Of a stretch of 46,944 nt of DNA, positions 7,510 through 16,191 are shown one piece after another. Every line of letters begins with the position of its first letter. Position 1 is the first letter of the stretch. The DNA is from an uncultured Desulfuromonadales bacterium (GTDB taxonomy: Bacteria; Desulfobacterota; Desulfuromonadia; Geobacterales; CAIOGM01), in NCBI GenBank assembly GCA_903929485.1, contig CAIYUY010000167.1:1-46944 (forward strand), in the 5' to 3' direction. A program made the position numbers and the translations under genes. The notes under the pieces are model-generated. The model was not told where the DNA came from. It saw only the letters and a list, made by a program, of their open reading frames with translations, and ran no database searches.

Positions 7510-8679
7510 ATGGCGGTACCTGCTCAGGATAGTAGCCTGCAACATTGCAAATTCGAAGTCCCCGAGATCATCTTCGGCAGGGGGATGTTGAAACACGTCG
7601 GCTCCTGCGCCCGTCGTCTGGGGGGGCACAAGATATTCCTGGTGAGCGATCAGGGACTGTTCAAGGCCGGGTGGGTGGACCGGGTCATGGTCAGCCTCCT
7701 GGAGGCGGGTCTCCAGTTCGTCTATTTTGACCAGATCAGCTCCAACCCCAAGGATTTTCAGGTGGAGGAAGGGGCCAGGGAGTATCTGCGACAGGGGGCG
7801 GACGTCATCGTCGGACTGGGGGGAGGGAGCGCCATGGACGCCGCCAAAGGGATCGCCATTCTGGTCTCCAATGGGGGAAGAATCTACGATTTTGAGGGAG
7901 CCAACAAGATCAATCGCCCCCTGCCGCCACTGGTTCTCTGTCCCACCACCTGCGGCACCGGCGCCGACGTTTCCCAGTTCGCCATCATCAGTGACAGCAG
8001 GCGTCGCTGCAAGATGACCATCATGAGTCGCTGCGTGGCGGCTGACATCAGCCTCACCGACCCGGACGTCCTGGAAACCCTCCCCGACGAATTCGTCGGC
8101 GCCACCGCCACCGACGCCATGAGCCACGCCGTGGAGGCGTTTTTCTCCGTGGCCGCCACCACCCTCACCGATGTCCACGCCATCCGGGCGGTGCGACTCC
8201 TCTCCCAGAGTTTTGTCCGGGGGGTGAAAGAACGACAGCGGGAAGACCTGGAAAACCTTGCCCGGGCCAGTCTCCATGCGGGTATGGCCTTTTCCAACTC
8301 GCTTTTGGGGATCGTTCATGCCCTGGCCCATCCCATCGGCGGCTACTATGACGCCAATCACGGCAGCGTCAACGCGGTCCTCCTCCCCCAGGTGGTCAGA
8401 TACGCTCTCCCCGTGGTGGAGGAAAAACTCCCGGAACTGGCCTGGGGACTTGGAGTGAGAAGCGAAGGGAGAGAAAGTGACGTCGCTGAAGCGGTGCTGG
8501 AGGCTATCGACTCCCTACTGGAAGCCGGCGGCGCCCCACGCAGCCTCCGGAGCCTGGGGGTCGTTCGTGAAGACCTTCCCGAACTGGCCACCCGGGCACT
8601 GAACGATGCCTGTATCCTCACCTCCCCCCGTCAGGCAACCAAGGAAGACCTTCTGTCGATCCTGGAGAGGGCCTACTGA
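7510..8679 (+). CDS. Iron-containing alcohol dehydrogenase (first copy)
   Basis: A 389-residue group III (iron-type) alcohol dehydrogenase. The NAD-binding GGGSAMDAAKG lies at 104-114. The four expected metal ligands are all present: D202 and H206 (TDAMSHAVEA), H270 (GIVHALAHPIGG) and H284 (DANHG). It should oxidise a primary alcohol or reduce an aldehyde in the cytosol with NAD(P); the substrate cannot be read from the sequence. The stop codon overlaps the kinase start by one base, and the kinase overlaps the regulator, so enzyme and two-component system form one operon under a sigma-54 promoter, which implies positive autoregulation. It is only distantly similar to the second dehydrogenase at 13975. 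Confidence 0.92.
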   Translation: MAVPAQDSSLQHCKFEVPEIIFGRGMLKHVGSCARRLGGHKIFLVSDQGLFKAGWVDRVMVSLLEAGLQFVYFDQISSNPKDFQVEEGAREYLRQGADVIVGLGGGSAMDAAKGIAILVSNGGRIYDFEGANKINRPLPPLVLCPTTCGTGADVSQFAIISDSRRRCKMTIMSRCVAADISLTDPDVLETLPDEFVGATATDAMSHAVEAFFSVAATTLTDVHAIRAVRLLSQSFVRGVKERQREDLENLARASLHAGMAFSNSLLGIVHALAHPIGGYYDANHGSVNAVLLPQVVRYALPVVEEKLPELAWGLGVRSEGRESDVAEAVLEAIDSLLEAGGAPRSLRSLGVVREDLPELATRALNDACILTSPRQATKEDLLSILERAY

Positions 8680-9878
8680 TGCAGGAAGTCAAACGCACCC
8701 CCATCGATGAGGGGATCATTGACCGTCTGTTGGGTCTGGACAGCTCAAAAATAGGCTTTTACTCCGACGTCAAGCAGAAGATTCAGGAGCTTGAAGCCGC
8801 CAACCTCAACCTCCGAACAAAACAGAACGAACTTCAGGCGATATTTGACGCCATCGGAGATGGGGTGGCCATCTACGACGACAACGGCTGCATCCAGTAC
8901 CGCAATCATGTCTGCCCACGCCTCTTTCCCATGGAGACCATGATCGGCTCCTCCTGCCGGTGGCTCCTCCATCCCGACCGGGAACAGCACACCCATGATG
9001 ATTGCATCGTGGCGGCGGCGTTAAACGGCGAGAGCCGCAACCTTGCCTTCACTACCTCGGAAAACGGACTCGCCCGCTATTTCGAGGCATCGGCCACCCC
9101 CATCAATGATTCGCACGGGGAACGCCGGGCATTGCTCTTTCTCCGGGAGGTGACTCAGCGACGCCTCCAGGAACTCCAGCTCATGCAGTCGGAAAAAATG
9201 GCATGTGTGGGGCTGCTGGCGGCCGGGGTAGCCCATGAGATCAACAATCCACTCACCTCCGTGGCAGGGTATGCCGAGGCGCTCATCCGACGGTTTCGAG
9301 ACGATCCGGAACTGGTGGAGGACCAACGGCTGGAAGTCTTTCACCGGTACCTGGAGGTGATCATCCGCGAATCCTACCGCTGCAAGGGGATCATCAACGG
9401 ACTTCTCACCTTCAGCCGCAAATCCGACGGCTCCACGGAGAACGTGGATATCAACAAGGTCGTGCGGGAAGTACTGGAACTGGTCCGTCCCAAGGCCGCT
9501 GCGGAAAGAGTAACCATTGAAGAGCGGCTTGCCCCGGAACTCCCCCCCATCCGGGGGGATGCGGCCGGACTCCGGCAGGTTTTCATGAATCTGATAATGA
9601 ACGCCCTCCAGGCAATTAACGGCGCCGGAGAGATCATCCTTACCAGCTTCACCCATGAAGAGAGAGTACTGGTTACGGTAAAGGACTCGGGGTGCGGCAT
9701 ACCGCAGGCGCTGCTGGATCAGATCTGGGACCCCTTTTTTACCACCAAAGCCGTCGGCCAGGGAGTCGGCCTGGGGCTGGCGGTAACCTACAATATCATC
9801 CACCGCCATGGAGGAGAAATCATCGTGGAAACCCGTGAGAATGAAGGTGCCTGTTTTACCGTGAGGTTACCGGCATGA
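8679..9878 (+). CDS. Soluble PAS-domain sensor histidine kinase
   Basis: A 399-residue cytoplasmic kinase with no membrane helix. A coiled coil (~30-55) leads into one PAS domain (~50-160), then the phosphoacceptor H-box AAGVAHEINNPL with H186, N-box NLIMNALQA (304-312), G1 DSGCGI (336-341) and G2 GQGVGLGL (360-367), so all catalytic motifs are intact. It is NtrB/AtoS-like in design. The 4-base ATGA overlap with the next gene and the preceding dehydrogenase identify it as the partner of the sigma-54 regulator. The PAS domain has several Cys and His (e.g. C71, C79, C93, C109) that might sense metal, haem or redox state; this is a guess. The kinase at 18210 is a close paralogue from the third PAS domain onward. 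Confidence 0.92.
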   Translation: MQEVKRTPIDEGIIDRLLGLDSSKIGFYSDVKQKIQELEAANLNLRTKQNELQAIFDAIGDGVAIYDDNGCIQYRNHVCPRLFPMETMIGSSCRWLLHPDREQHTHDDCIVAAALNGESRNLAFTTSENGLARYFEASATPINDSHGERRALLFLREVTQRRLQELQLMQSEKMACVGLLAAGVAHEINNPLTSVAGYAEALIRRFRDDPELVEDQRLEVFHRYLEVIIRESYRCKGIINGLLTFSRKSDGSTENVDINKVVREVLELVRPKAAAERVTIEERLAPELPPIRGDAAGLRQVFMNLIMNALQAINGAGEIILTSFTHEERVLVTVKDSGCGIPQALLDQIWDPFFTTKAVGQGVGLGLAVTYNIIHRHGGEIIVETRENEGACFTVRLPA

Positions 9879-11266
9879 CCGGAAATTCGGGAGGCAAGGG
9901 GATCAAGCTCCTCGTCGTCGAGGATGAGAGGCCGCTTCGGGAACTGCTCCGGGAGGAACTCTCCCGCAGCGGCTACAAGGTGGAGACCGCCGCCGACGGC
10001 ATCGAGGGGCTCGCCAAGTACGGCGTCGAGCTCTTCAATGTGGTTCTTCTGGATATCAGGATGCCGGGAATGGACGGGGTTGAGGTTCTCAGCCGGATGC
10101 GGTACGAGTCGACCTTGCCGGAGGTCATCGTCTTTACCGGCCACGGCACCATCGAGACCGCCGTGGAGTGCATCCGGCAGGGGGCCTACGATTATCTCAC
10201 CAAGCCGGTGAAGCTGGATGAACTGGAACTCGTCATCCATAAGGCCGCCGAAAAGAACCGGCTCCGCCTGGAGAACATCAACCTCAAACTGGAGGTGAGC
10301 AAATTCGAAAACCACCAGCTCGTCGGGAAAAGCTCGGCGATTCTGAAGGTTTTGGATATTGTCGCCCGGTGGGGGCGCGTGGACGAGCATGTGCTCATCA
10401 CCGGAGAAAGCGGCGCCGGCAAGGAACTGGTCGCCCGGGCGGTCCATGACGCCAGTCCCCGGCTGCACAAGCCCTTTGTGACGGTGAACTGCGGTCGGCT
10501 CAACGTTCATACCGCCGAAAGCGAACTCTTCGGTCATATGCAGGGGGCTTTCACCGGAGCGATGAAGGGACGGGCGGGGCTGTTCGAGTTGGCCGACACC
10601 GGCACCCTCTTCATGGATGAGGTCTCCGAGATGCCGCTGGACGTCCAGGTCAAACTCCTCCGGGTCCTGGAGACGAGCACCTTCCGCCGACTGGGGGGGA
10701 ATCGGGACATCAGCGTGGATGTCCGTTTCGTCTTCGCCTCCAATAAAAATCTCATGGAGTGCGTCAACCGGGGTGAGTTCCGTGAAGACCTTTACCATCG
10801 GGTCAACCTCCTCCTGGTGGATATCCCCCCTTTGAGGGAACGGAAAGAGGATGTCATCCCCCTGACCTGGTTCTTCCTCAAAACCTTCAATTCCGCGCAC
10901 AGCAACGCCTGGGAGATATCCGACGACGCAGTGGCGTCGCTGTGCGCCTACGATTGGCCGGGCAACGTGCGTGAACTGCGCAACACCATCCGGCGCGCCT
11001 GCATCCTTGCTCCGGAATCGGTCATCACCGCCGACCTTTTCCCCTTTGCCTCACCCCGACCGGCGCCTACGCCAATCCCCATGAATGTTACGCCGGTCGC
11101 CCCGGCAATGGCAACGCCATCGGCACAGCCACTTTGGGTCATGGAAAAGGCGCATATCCAACAGGTTCTGGAGCTGGTGGAGGGGAACAAGAGCAAGGCC
11201 GCCCGTATCCTGGAAATCGACAGGAAGACCCTTTACACCAAGCTGGAACGGTACGGTTTGAGTTGA
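9875..11266 (+). CDS. Sigma-54-dependent NtrC-type response regulator
   Basis: A 463-residue regulator with three domains: receiver (~10-125) with acidic pair E16/D17, phosphoacceptor D60 and K110; AAA+ domain with Walker A GESGAGKE (177-184), sigma-54 contact loop GAFTGA (225-230), Walker B TLFMDE and arginine finger region; then a Pro/Ala-rich linker and a Fis-type helix-turn-helix (~425-463, KSKAARILEIDRKTLYTKL). When phosphorylated by the coupled kinase it should remodel RNA polymerase-sigma-54 at -24/-12 promoters. Three such promoters lie nearby (7156-7171, 7440-7455, 13828-13844), making the porin operon, its own operon and the second dehydrogenase the probable targets. Confidence 0.94.
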   Translation: MTGNSGGKGIKLLVVEDERPLRELLREELSRSGYKVETAADGIEGLAKYGVELFNVVLLDIRMPGMDGVEVLSRMRYESTLPEVIVFTGHGTIETAVECIRQGAYDYLTKPVKLDELELVIHKAAEKNRLRLENINLKLEVSKFENHQLVGKSSAILKVLDIVARWGRVDEHVLITGESGAGKELVARAVHDASPRLHKPFVTVNCGRLNVHTAESELFGHMQGAFTGAMKGRAGLFELADTGTLFMDEVSEMPLDVQVKLLRVLETSTFRRLGGNRDISVDVRFVFASNKNLMECVNRGEFREDLYHRVNLLLVDIPPLRERKEDVIPLTWFFLKTFNSAHSNAWEISDDAVASLCAYDWPGNVRELRNTIRRACILAPESVITADLFPFASPRPAPTPIPMNVTPVAPAMATPSAQPLWVMEKAHIQQVLELVEGNKSKAARILEIDRKTLYTKLERYGLS

Positions 11267-11381
11267 GAGCCGGCAAAGGCACACTCCCCGGGATCTATAC
11301 TATGTGTATTTTTGCAACAGCTTCGCGGACGGGGTGGCGCGGCACACCCCAACTGTTTCAATTCTCTACAGCAGCACAACC

Positions 11382-12458
11382 ATGACTTCCCTGGACCTCC
11401 CTGAACTCCTCAGGCAGGAGGGGCTCTGTCATCCCGTTACCCTGACCCTCGCCGTCACCGGTCAGTGCAATCTGAACTGTTCCCACTGCTGGGTAGGAGC
11501 CGGCGCCCCCGCTTCACTCCCTCACCTGCCATCACCGGCGGCTCTTGCCATCATCCACGAATTCGCAGCTCTGGGGGGGAGGAGCATCCGCTTCACGGGG
11601 GGGGAGCTCCTCCTTCATCCCCAGTGGCTAACCTTGCTCACCTCTGCCCGACAGAGCAGGTATGACTCCATCTCCCTCCAGAGTAACGGCATCCTCTTCA
11701 CGGAGAAGAGTGCGATTGCGCTCCGTGAACTTGATTTCTCCGGAATCTCCATCCAGATAAGCCTTGACGGCGCAACAGCCGCGTCCCATGATCTGGTGCG
11801 AGGAAAAGGAGCTTTCTCAAAGGCTCTGAGGGGGATCAGCATGCTGACCAACGTCGGTCTCGGCCCCAGGGTGACCATCTTCCTCACGGAGATGCGCCAC
11901 AATCTGGAAGAGATTCCCGACCTGCTGGAACTTGCGGAAGCGCTGGGGGTCGCAGCCGTCGTCACCGGCGCCCTCGTCCGCTGCGGTCGGGCTTCTGAAC
12001 AGTCGAGGATCTCTCCTCCCGATCCGGAACAGTACCTGCGGCTGCTGGACCGGTTGGCGAACGATCAACCGTTTCGCCGTCGCTATGAAGAGATGGGGAC
12101 GACAGCAGCGGTGGAATGGCGAATGAATCCCACAGCCAGGCAGGAATGCTGCACCTTCATGAAAAACCCCTACCTGTCGCCCGACGGGGTGCTGTACCCC
12201 TGCACCCTCTGTCACGCAAAAGATTTCAGTGTCTCTGAAGTTTTCAAGAATGGACTCGTCGCCGCCTTTCGCGAAGCTGTTCCGCTCTGGTCATCCCTGA
12301 TGCAGATCAGCCGCCATAGGAGCAAAGCCCTGCCGGAGTGTCAAAACTGCCCTGAACAGGCAGCCTGCGCCGGTGGATGCATGGGACGGGCCTGGGGGAG
12401 TCACGGCAATCTCCTGACGGCGGATGACCGTTGCGAGGTGAGAAAGGCCGTAGGTTAA
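11382..12458 (+). CDS. Radical SAM/SPASM protein, putative maturase in the dehydrogenase locus
   Basis: A 358-residue enzyme with the cluster motif C29-x3-C33-x2-C36 (TGQCNLNCSHC), the FTGGELLLH glycine-rich SAM-binding strand and a C-terminal SPASM region (CTFMKNPYLSPDGVLYPC, CTLC, CQNC, CAGGCMG) that would hold auxiliary Fe-S clusters. Related proteins mature peptides or metalloenzymes. It follows the regulator by 115 bases on the same strand and lies between the two alcohol dehydrogenases, so one of them or the small cysteine-rich protein next door may be its target (inference). I chose the ATG at 11382 because the radical SAM fold begins soon after; the frame is open upstream but reads as non-protein. 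The ribosome site is weak. Confidence 0.87.
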   Translation: MTSLDLPELLRQEGLCHPVTLTLAVTGQCNLNCSHCWVGAGAPASLPHLPSPAALAIIHEFAALGGRSIRFTGGELLLHPQWLTLLTSARQSRYDSISLQSNGILFTEKSAIALRELDFSGISIQISLDGATAASHDLVRGKGAFSKALRGISMLTNVGLGPRVTIFLTEMRHNLEEIPDLLELAEALGVAAVVTGALVRCGRASEQSRISPPDPEQYLRLLDRLANDQPFRRRYEEMGTTAAVEWRMNPTARQECCTFMKNPYLSPDGVLYPCTLCHAKDFSVSEVFKNGLVAAFREAVPLWSSLMQISRHRSKALPECQNCPEQAACAGGCMGRAWGSHGNLLTADDRCEVRKAVG

Positions 12459-12517
12459 AGCGGGGGTAATTTAGCTGAGCCACGTGGGAGAGGGAGTGAC
12501 TCTTCCTGTAAAAATGA

Positions 12518-12552
12518 AAAGAGCCGATCTGATTGCTCGAGATCGGCTCTTT
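12518..12552. terminator. Bidirectional terminator between convergent genes
   Basis: A perfect 13-bp stem (AAAGAGCCGATCT, 12518-12530, with 12540-12552) and 9-base loop. On the minus strand it is followed by TTCATTTTT and closes the small cysteine-rich gene; on the plus strand it is followed by TTTGTA-type sequence and can close the radical SAM gene. Confidence 0.75.
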
Positions 12553-12576
12553 GTACCATATTTACCAATTCCAGTA

Positions 12577-12720
12577 TTATTCACTCTTTCCGGAACAGCA
12601 ATCTTCGTTGACTGCCTTGACCTGCCCTGTACTACAGCAGACCGGCTTCTGTTCAACTACTACGGTTTCTTTCTTCTCACCACATTTAGAACCTTCTTCT
12701 TTCGTTCCACATTTACACAT
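12577..12720 (-). CDS. Small cysteine-rich protein (47 residues)
   Basis: A 47-residue, charged protein with seven cysteines: C-K-C at the start, one at residue 13, then two vicinal pairs (PVCCS and DCCSG). This resembles small metallothionein-like proteins. No family is recognised. AAAGGGG 8 bases before the ATG and a strong terminator just beyond the stop make it a real transcription unit. It is convergent with the radical SAM/SPASM gene, 118 bases away; small Cys-rich peptides near SPASM enzymes are sometimes their substrates, but the opposite strand and the lack of a leader/core pattern argue for a metal-binding protein instead. Confidence 0.68.
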   Translation of the reverse strand: MCKCGTKEEGSKCGEKKETVVVEQKPVCCSTGQVKAVNEDCCSGKSE

Positions 12721-13044
12721 GTTTCGTTTCCCCTTTTTTTCTTTGTTGCTTATGATCACCCATACTCTCATTTTTCAGCCACAAAGGCTAGTTTTAAAGC
12801 AGGGGTGAATTTGTTCTCCAGCGATCACTTGCCATCGCTGCTTGGCTCTGTCTCAGGGGAGACCGGGAAGAGACAGCCGGCCGCTTCCCGTTGAGAAAAG
12901 CCCCTCCCCCCTGATCACCGTGAACAACTGCACCATCATGGGGTGATGAGGATTTCGTAGACAACGGATCGGTCGCAGTCATCCGGAAAAATTTAACGAC
13001 TCTCGACTCCCGAATTCTTTACCATAAGCTGGACGGGGTACGAA
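12721..13044. other. Non-coding stretch between two small minus-strand genes
   Basis: 324 bases, presumably the promoter region of the Cys-rich gene and the 3' end of the lipoprotein gene. I found no -24/-12 element and no clear -35/-10 pair. No recognisable protein in any frame. Confidence 0.5.
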
Positions 13045-13428
13045 CTAACGCCACTCCCATGAAGTCAAGGAGTACGGTGTTTCCTTGTTCCAAGATTGCC
13101 ACCAGACGACCGCCATCGCTGTTTTTTCCTGTCCGGCCCAAAGCACCTTCAATTTGAGACGGTAGCTCATTCCCGCGACAACTTGTTCTTCCACGCCGAG
13201 AATGGTGACCAGAGTCAACTGTTCAGTTACTGCGTTGTTCCCCTTCCGGATCACCTTTTCTTCTTCCTTGACCGCGAAGTTCGCGGCTGCGACCACCTCG
13301 GCTTTATCCGCAGCGGCAGGAGAATTAGCGCCAACGGCCTCCGGCTTTATTACCCGACAGCAGCAGGCGGACAATGAGGCCACGGAGATACAACCAAGGA
13401 TAGAGATTGAAATAAGCTGTTTTTTCAT
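13045..13428 (-). CDS. Cystatin-like lipoprotein
   Basis: A 127-residue protein. It has a lipoprotein signal peptide with lipobox LSAC (the acylated cysteine is the first of three in a row, CCC), a short Ala-rich linker and a ~85-residue domain. That domain carries Q-V-V-A-G in EEQVVAGMSYRLKLKV, the Q-x-V-x-G motif of cystatins, followed by a WWQSWNKE hairpin such as the second inhibitory loop. Cystatin-fold proteins in bacteria may inhibit cysteine proteases or just bind peptides. It should be anchored to the inner or outer membrane. AAGGGG precedes the start at 13428; the frame is open 73 codons further upstream without a site. Confidence 0.72.
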   Translation of the reverse strand: MKKQLISISILGCISVASLSACCCRVIKPEAVGANSPAAADKAEVVAAANFAVKEEEKVIRKGNNAVTEQLTLVTILGVEEQVVAGMSYRLKLKVLWAGQEKTAMAVVWWQSWNKETPYSLTSWEWR

Positions 13429-13827
13429 ATGATCCCCTTTATTTTCGCCGCCCCGAAAAGTCGCGCCATCGAAAGTGTCAACCTGTTTCGGGGTCACAAA
13501 TGCCGACTTTATCATCTCCCGGCAAGGGCTGTAAACTTTTATCTGATCCCGCCGGCTCTCTTGGTGGGAGTAACGGATGTAATCATGAATGTCCGCCTCG
13601 CCTTTCTCGTCACCTTCCCTCTCCCCACAAAGCATAAATTTCCTCATTGCTCCGGGACTCGCTCCCAGCCGACGGGGTAAAATTCCCCACTGTGTATAAT
13701 ATCCCTAGCGGCGATAAACCCATATTCACATAAAGCTGTTACATTATTCCCCGACATATCTACCCACCTCCCCCTGAAGCATACCGCGCAACGCCCATAA
13801 CATACCGTTTCCAAACCATTGTTACAA

Positions 13828-13844
13828 TTGGCATCTTCCTTGCT
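13828..13844 (+). promoter_or_regulatory. Sigma-54 promoter of the second alcohol dehydrogenase
   Basis: TTGGCAT-N5-TTGCT with GG (13830-13831) and GC (13842-13843) 10 bases apart. Expected start of transcription near 13855, giving a ~120-base leader. The remaining sequence from 13429 to 13974 holds no gene I can support; a GGGTAAAATTCCCC near 13675 is a possible but weak dyad. Confidence 0.83.
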
Positions 13845-13974
13845 ATAGGATACTCATAGGATGCGGGGTGCAATAAAAGCAGCTTACAGCAATTACTTTT
13901 TGCAGCATCGCCCAGAAGAGAATAGAACGTAGTTTACCCAAAAGCAGCACACACCCCACAAGGAGGAAGCACCC

Positions 13975-15180
13975 ATGTCGCACAACAAAGACGTAAAACG
14001 GACCCTGAAGAACGAAAGACTGGAATACCCCATCAAGATGATGCACGCCTATCCTTCAGTAAATGTCGGCTGGGGCGCACATACCATGGTGGGCAACGAC
14101 GCCAGGGCTCTGGGGATGACCAATGCCCTCATCGTGACCACCGGCCTGAGAGGGACGGGGATTGTTGAGACCATCCAGGGGGTGCTGAAATCCGCCGGGG
14201 TCTCATCCGAAGTGTTTGACAAGGTAACTCCCAACCCCAAGGATTTTGAAGTCATGGCAGGCGCCAAAGTGCTGGCCGCCGGCAAATTCGACGGAATCAT
14301 CAGCCTGGGTGGCGGCAGTTCCCATGACGCCTGCAAGGCGATCAAACTCGTTCACAGCCACGATGGCCAGGATGTTCGGAGCTTTGAAGGAGCCTTCAAG
14401 GCCACCAAGGCCAACACGATTCCCCAACTGGCCATCAACTCCACGTCGGGTACCGGTTCGGAAATCTCCTGCTTCTCCATCATCAATCATACGGACAAAA
14501 AGTACAAGATGGCTCTCTTCGATCCCAACTGCACCCCCAGCAAATCAGTCAACGATCCGTTGATTCATCAATGCATGCCCGGCGACCTGGCCGGTTACAC
14601 CGGCATGGACGCCCTTGCCCACGGAGTTGAAGCAATCACTTCTCGTCTGGGAGTCGTCTCCGCCTACGGCCCCGGCCTGAGCGCCATCTCTCTGATTTTC
14701 GCCAACCTGCGTCAATCAGCCATGAACAGGAACAACGACAAAGCCATCGAAGCGATGGTCTGGGCGGAAATGGCGGCGGCCTACAGCTTCAATAGCGCCG
14801 GCCTGGGGCTGATCCACAGCATGGCTCATGCCTTGGGTGGAATGTATGACGCTCCCCATGGCCTCTGCAACGCCATCGGCCTTGGCCCGGTCATGAAGTT
14901 CAACCTCCCCGCCTGCCCCGAACGGTTCAAGATGATGGCGCAGGCAGCCGGTATTAACGTATGCGGCATGTCCGACATGCAAGCCGGTGACGCATTTATC
15001 AAGGCTTGCCTGGAACTGAAGGCGGATCTGGGGATCACCAAAACCTTCCGGGATCTCGGCCTGCTGGAGAAGGATATCGAAGGGCTCTCCCGTTTCTCCG
15101 TGAACGACATCTGCACCGAGGGAAACCCCACCGACACCGGCCTGCAGGATATGATCAAGATCTTCAATGAGTGCATGTAA
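13975..15180 (+). CDS. Iron-containing alcohol dehydrogenase (second copy)
   Basis: A 401-residue iron-type alcohol dehydrogenase. NAD-binding GGGSSHDACK is at 112-121. Metal ligands D212, H216 (GMDALAHGVEA), H281 (GLIHSMAHALGG) and H295 (DAPHG) are complete. The longer N-terminus and the S-H-D-A-C variant resemble methanol/1,3-propanediol-type members, but substrate cannot be assigned. It has its own sigma-54 promoter, an excellent AAGGAGG site 7 bases before the ATG and a strong terminator-like hairpin after the stop, so it can be a highly expressed single gene, with MoxR and VWA genes receiving read-through. Confidence 0.92.
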   Translation: MSHNKDVKRTLKNERLEYPIKMMHAYPSVNVGWGAHTMVGNDARALGMTNALIVTTGLRGTGIVETIQGVLKSAGVSSEVFDKVTPNPKDFEVMAGAKVLAAGKFDGIISLGGGSSHDACKAIKLVHSHDGQDVRSFEGAFKATKANTIPQLAINSTSGTGSEISCFSIINHTDKKYKMALFDPNCTPSKSVNDPLIHQCMPGDLAGYTGMDALAHGVEAITSRLGVVSAYGPGLSAISLIFANLRQSAMNRNNDKAIEAMVWAEMAAAYSFNSAGLGLIHSMAHALGGMYDAPHGLCNAIGLGPVMKFNLPACPERFKMMAQAAGINVCGMSDMQAGDAFIKACLELKADLGITKTFRDLGLLEKDIEGLSRFSVNDICTEGNPTDTGLQDMIKIFNECM

Positions 15181-15214
15181 GTTGCGCTGAGCCGTCAAGT
15201 TTTTCCGTAACCAT

Positions 15215-15261
15215 ATGCCGTCGGCCCCAAGGGAGAAAACCCTCAACGGGGTCGGCGGCAT
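15215..15261 (+). terminator. Terminator or attenuator after the second dehydrogenase
   Basis: ATGCCGTCGGCCCC (15215-15228) pairs with 15248-15261 over 14 positions including two G-U pairs, around a 19-base loop, followed by TATTTC. The MoxR gene starts 26 bases later, so partial read-through may set the enzyme-to-chaperone ratio. Confidence 0.7.
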
Positions 15262-15286
15262 TATTTCATAGAGCTACGAGGCCACC

Positions 15287-16189
15287 ATGATCACGCAACA
15301 AGGGGTTAAGGATTTTCTCCAGACAGGTGGCTACATCGCCGACGACGCCATTGCCACCGCGGTTTTTCTGGCTCTCCGGATGGAAAAGCCGATCCTCATC
15401 GAAGGGCCTCCCGGTGTGGGGAAGACCGGTCTGGCCAAGGCGCTCTCGTCGGCGCTGGATTTTCCCCTGGTGAGGCTGCAATGCTACGAGGGAATTGACG
15501 AGGGAAAAGCGCTCTATGACTGGGAGTACGGCAAACAGTTGCTGTACACCCAACTGCTGCGCACCCAGTTGGACGGCTATCTCTCCGTCTCCGCCGACCT
15601 GCGCGAGGCGGTGGAGCGGTTGGCATCGGAAGAGAGCCTCTTCTTTTCCAAAAACTTTCTGGTGCAGCGCCCCATTCTCCGGAGTTTCCTGTCGGAGAAA
15701 CGCTCGTTACTCCTCATCGACGAGATCGACCGCTCCGACGACGAATTCGAGGCGCTCCTCCTGGAGTGCCTCAGCGACTTTCAGGTCTCCATCCCCGAAT
15801 TGGGGGTCATCGAAGCCAAGCGAAAGCCGTTGACGATCCTCACCAGTAACGGCACGCGGATGATCTCCGATGCTCTTCGCCGGCGCTGCCTCTATCTCTA
15901 CATCGGTTATCCCGAATTGGAGCGGGAAGTGGCCATCGTCCGGGTAAAATTCCCCGAACTCTGCGAAGTTCTGGCGGGACAGATGGTGGGATTCCTCCGG
16001 AAGGCCCGGGAGCTGAATCTGCGCAAACCACCCAGTGTCTCCGAAACCCTGGACTGGGCCCAAGTGTTGACGATCATGAAAGCCACGGAGCTTACCAGCG
16101 AGATAGTGGCCAATACGGTGGGGGTGATCGCCAAGCACCAGACGGACATCCTGAAGGTAACCGACTTGGCTCGGCAGGAATTGGGGTAG
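15287..16189 (+). CDS. MoxR/CoxD-type AAA+ ATPase
   Basis: A 300-residue AAA+ ATPase of the MoxR group. Walker A GPPGVGKT (40-47), Walker B LLLIDEID (141-148), sensor 1 LTSNGTR and the arginine region ALRRRC are all present. The C-terminal lid is short, as in CoxD/NorQ proteins. These work with VWA proteins as chaperones that insert metal or activate metalloenzymes (CO dehydrogenase, nitric oxide reductase, methanol dehydrogenase). The VWA partner starts 2 bases after this stop. The upstream iron alcohol dehydrogenase is the obvious candidate client (inference). Confidence 0.9.
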   Translation: MITQQGVKDFLQTGGYIADDAIATAVFLALRMEKPILIEGPPGVGKTGLAKALSSALDFPLVRLQCYEGIDEGKALYDWEYGKQLLYTQLLRTQLDGYLSVSADLREAVERLASEESLFFSKNFLVQRPILRSFLSEKRSLLLIDEIDRSDDEFEALLLECLSDFQVSIPELGVIEAKRKPLTILTSNGTRMISDALRRRCLYLYIGYPELEREVAIVRVKFPELCEVLAGQMVGFLRKARELNLRKPPSVSETLDWAQVLTIMKATELTSEIVANTVGVIAKHQTDILKVTDLARQELG

Positions 16190-16191
16190 CC

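Noticed and set aside
9788-10900. Minus-strand frame of 370 codons
   Set aside because: Opposite the NtrC-type regulator with all its motifs; a shadow.
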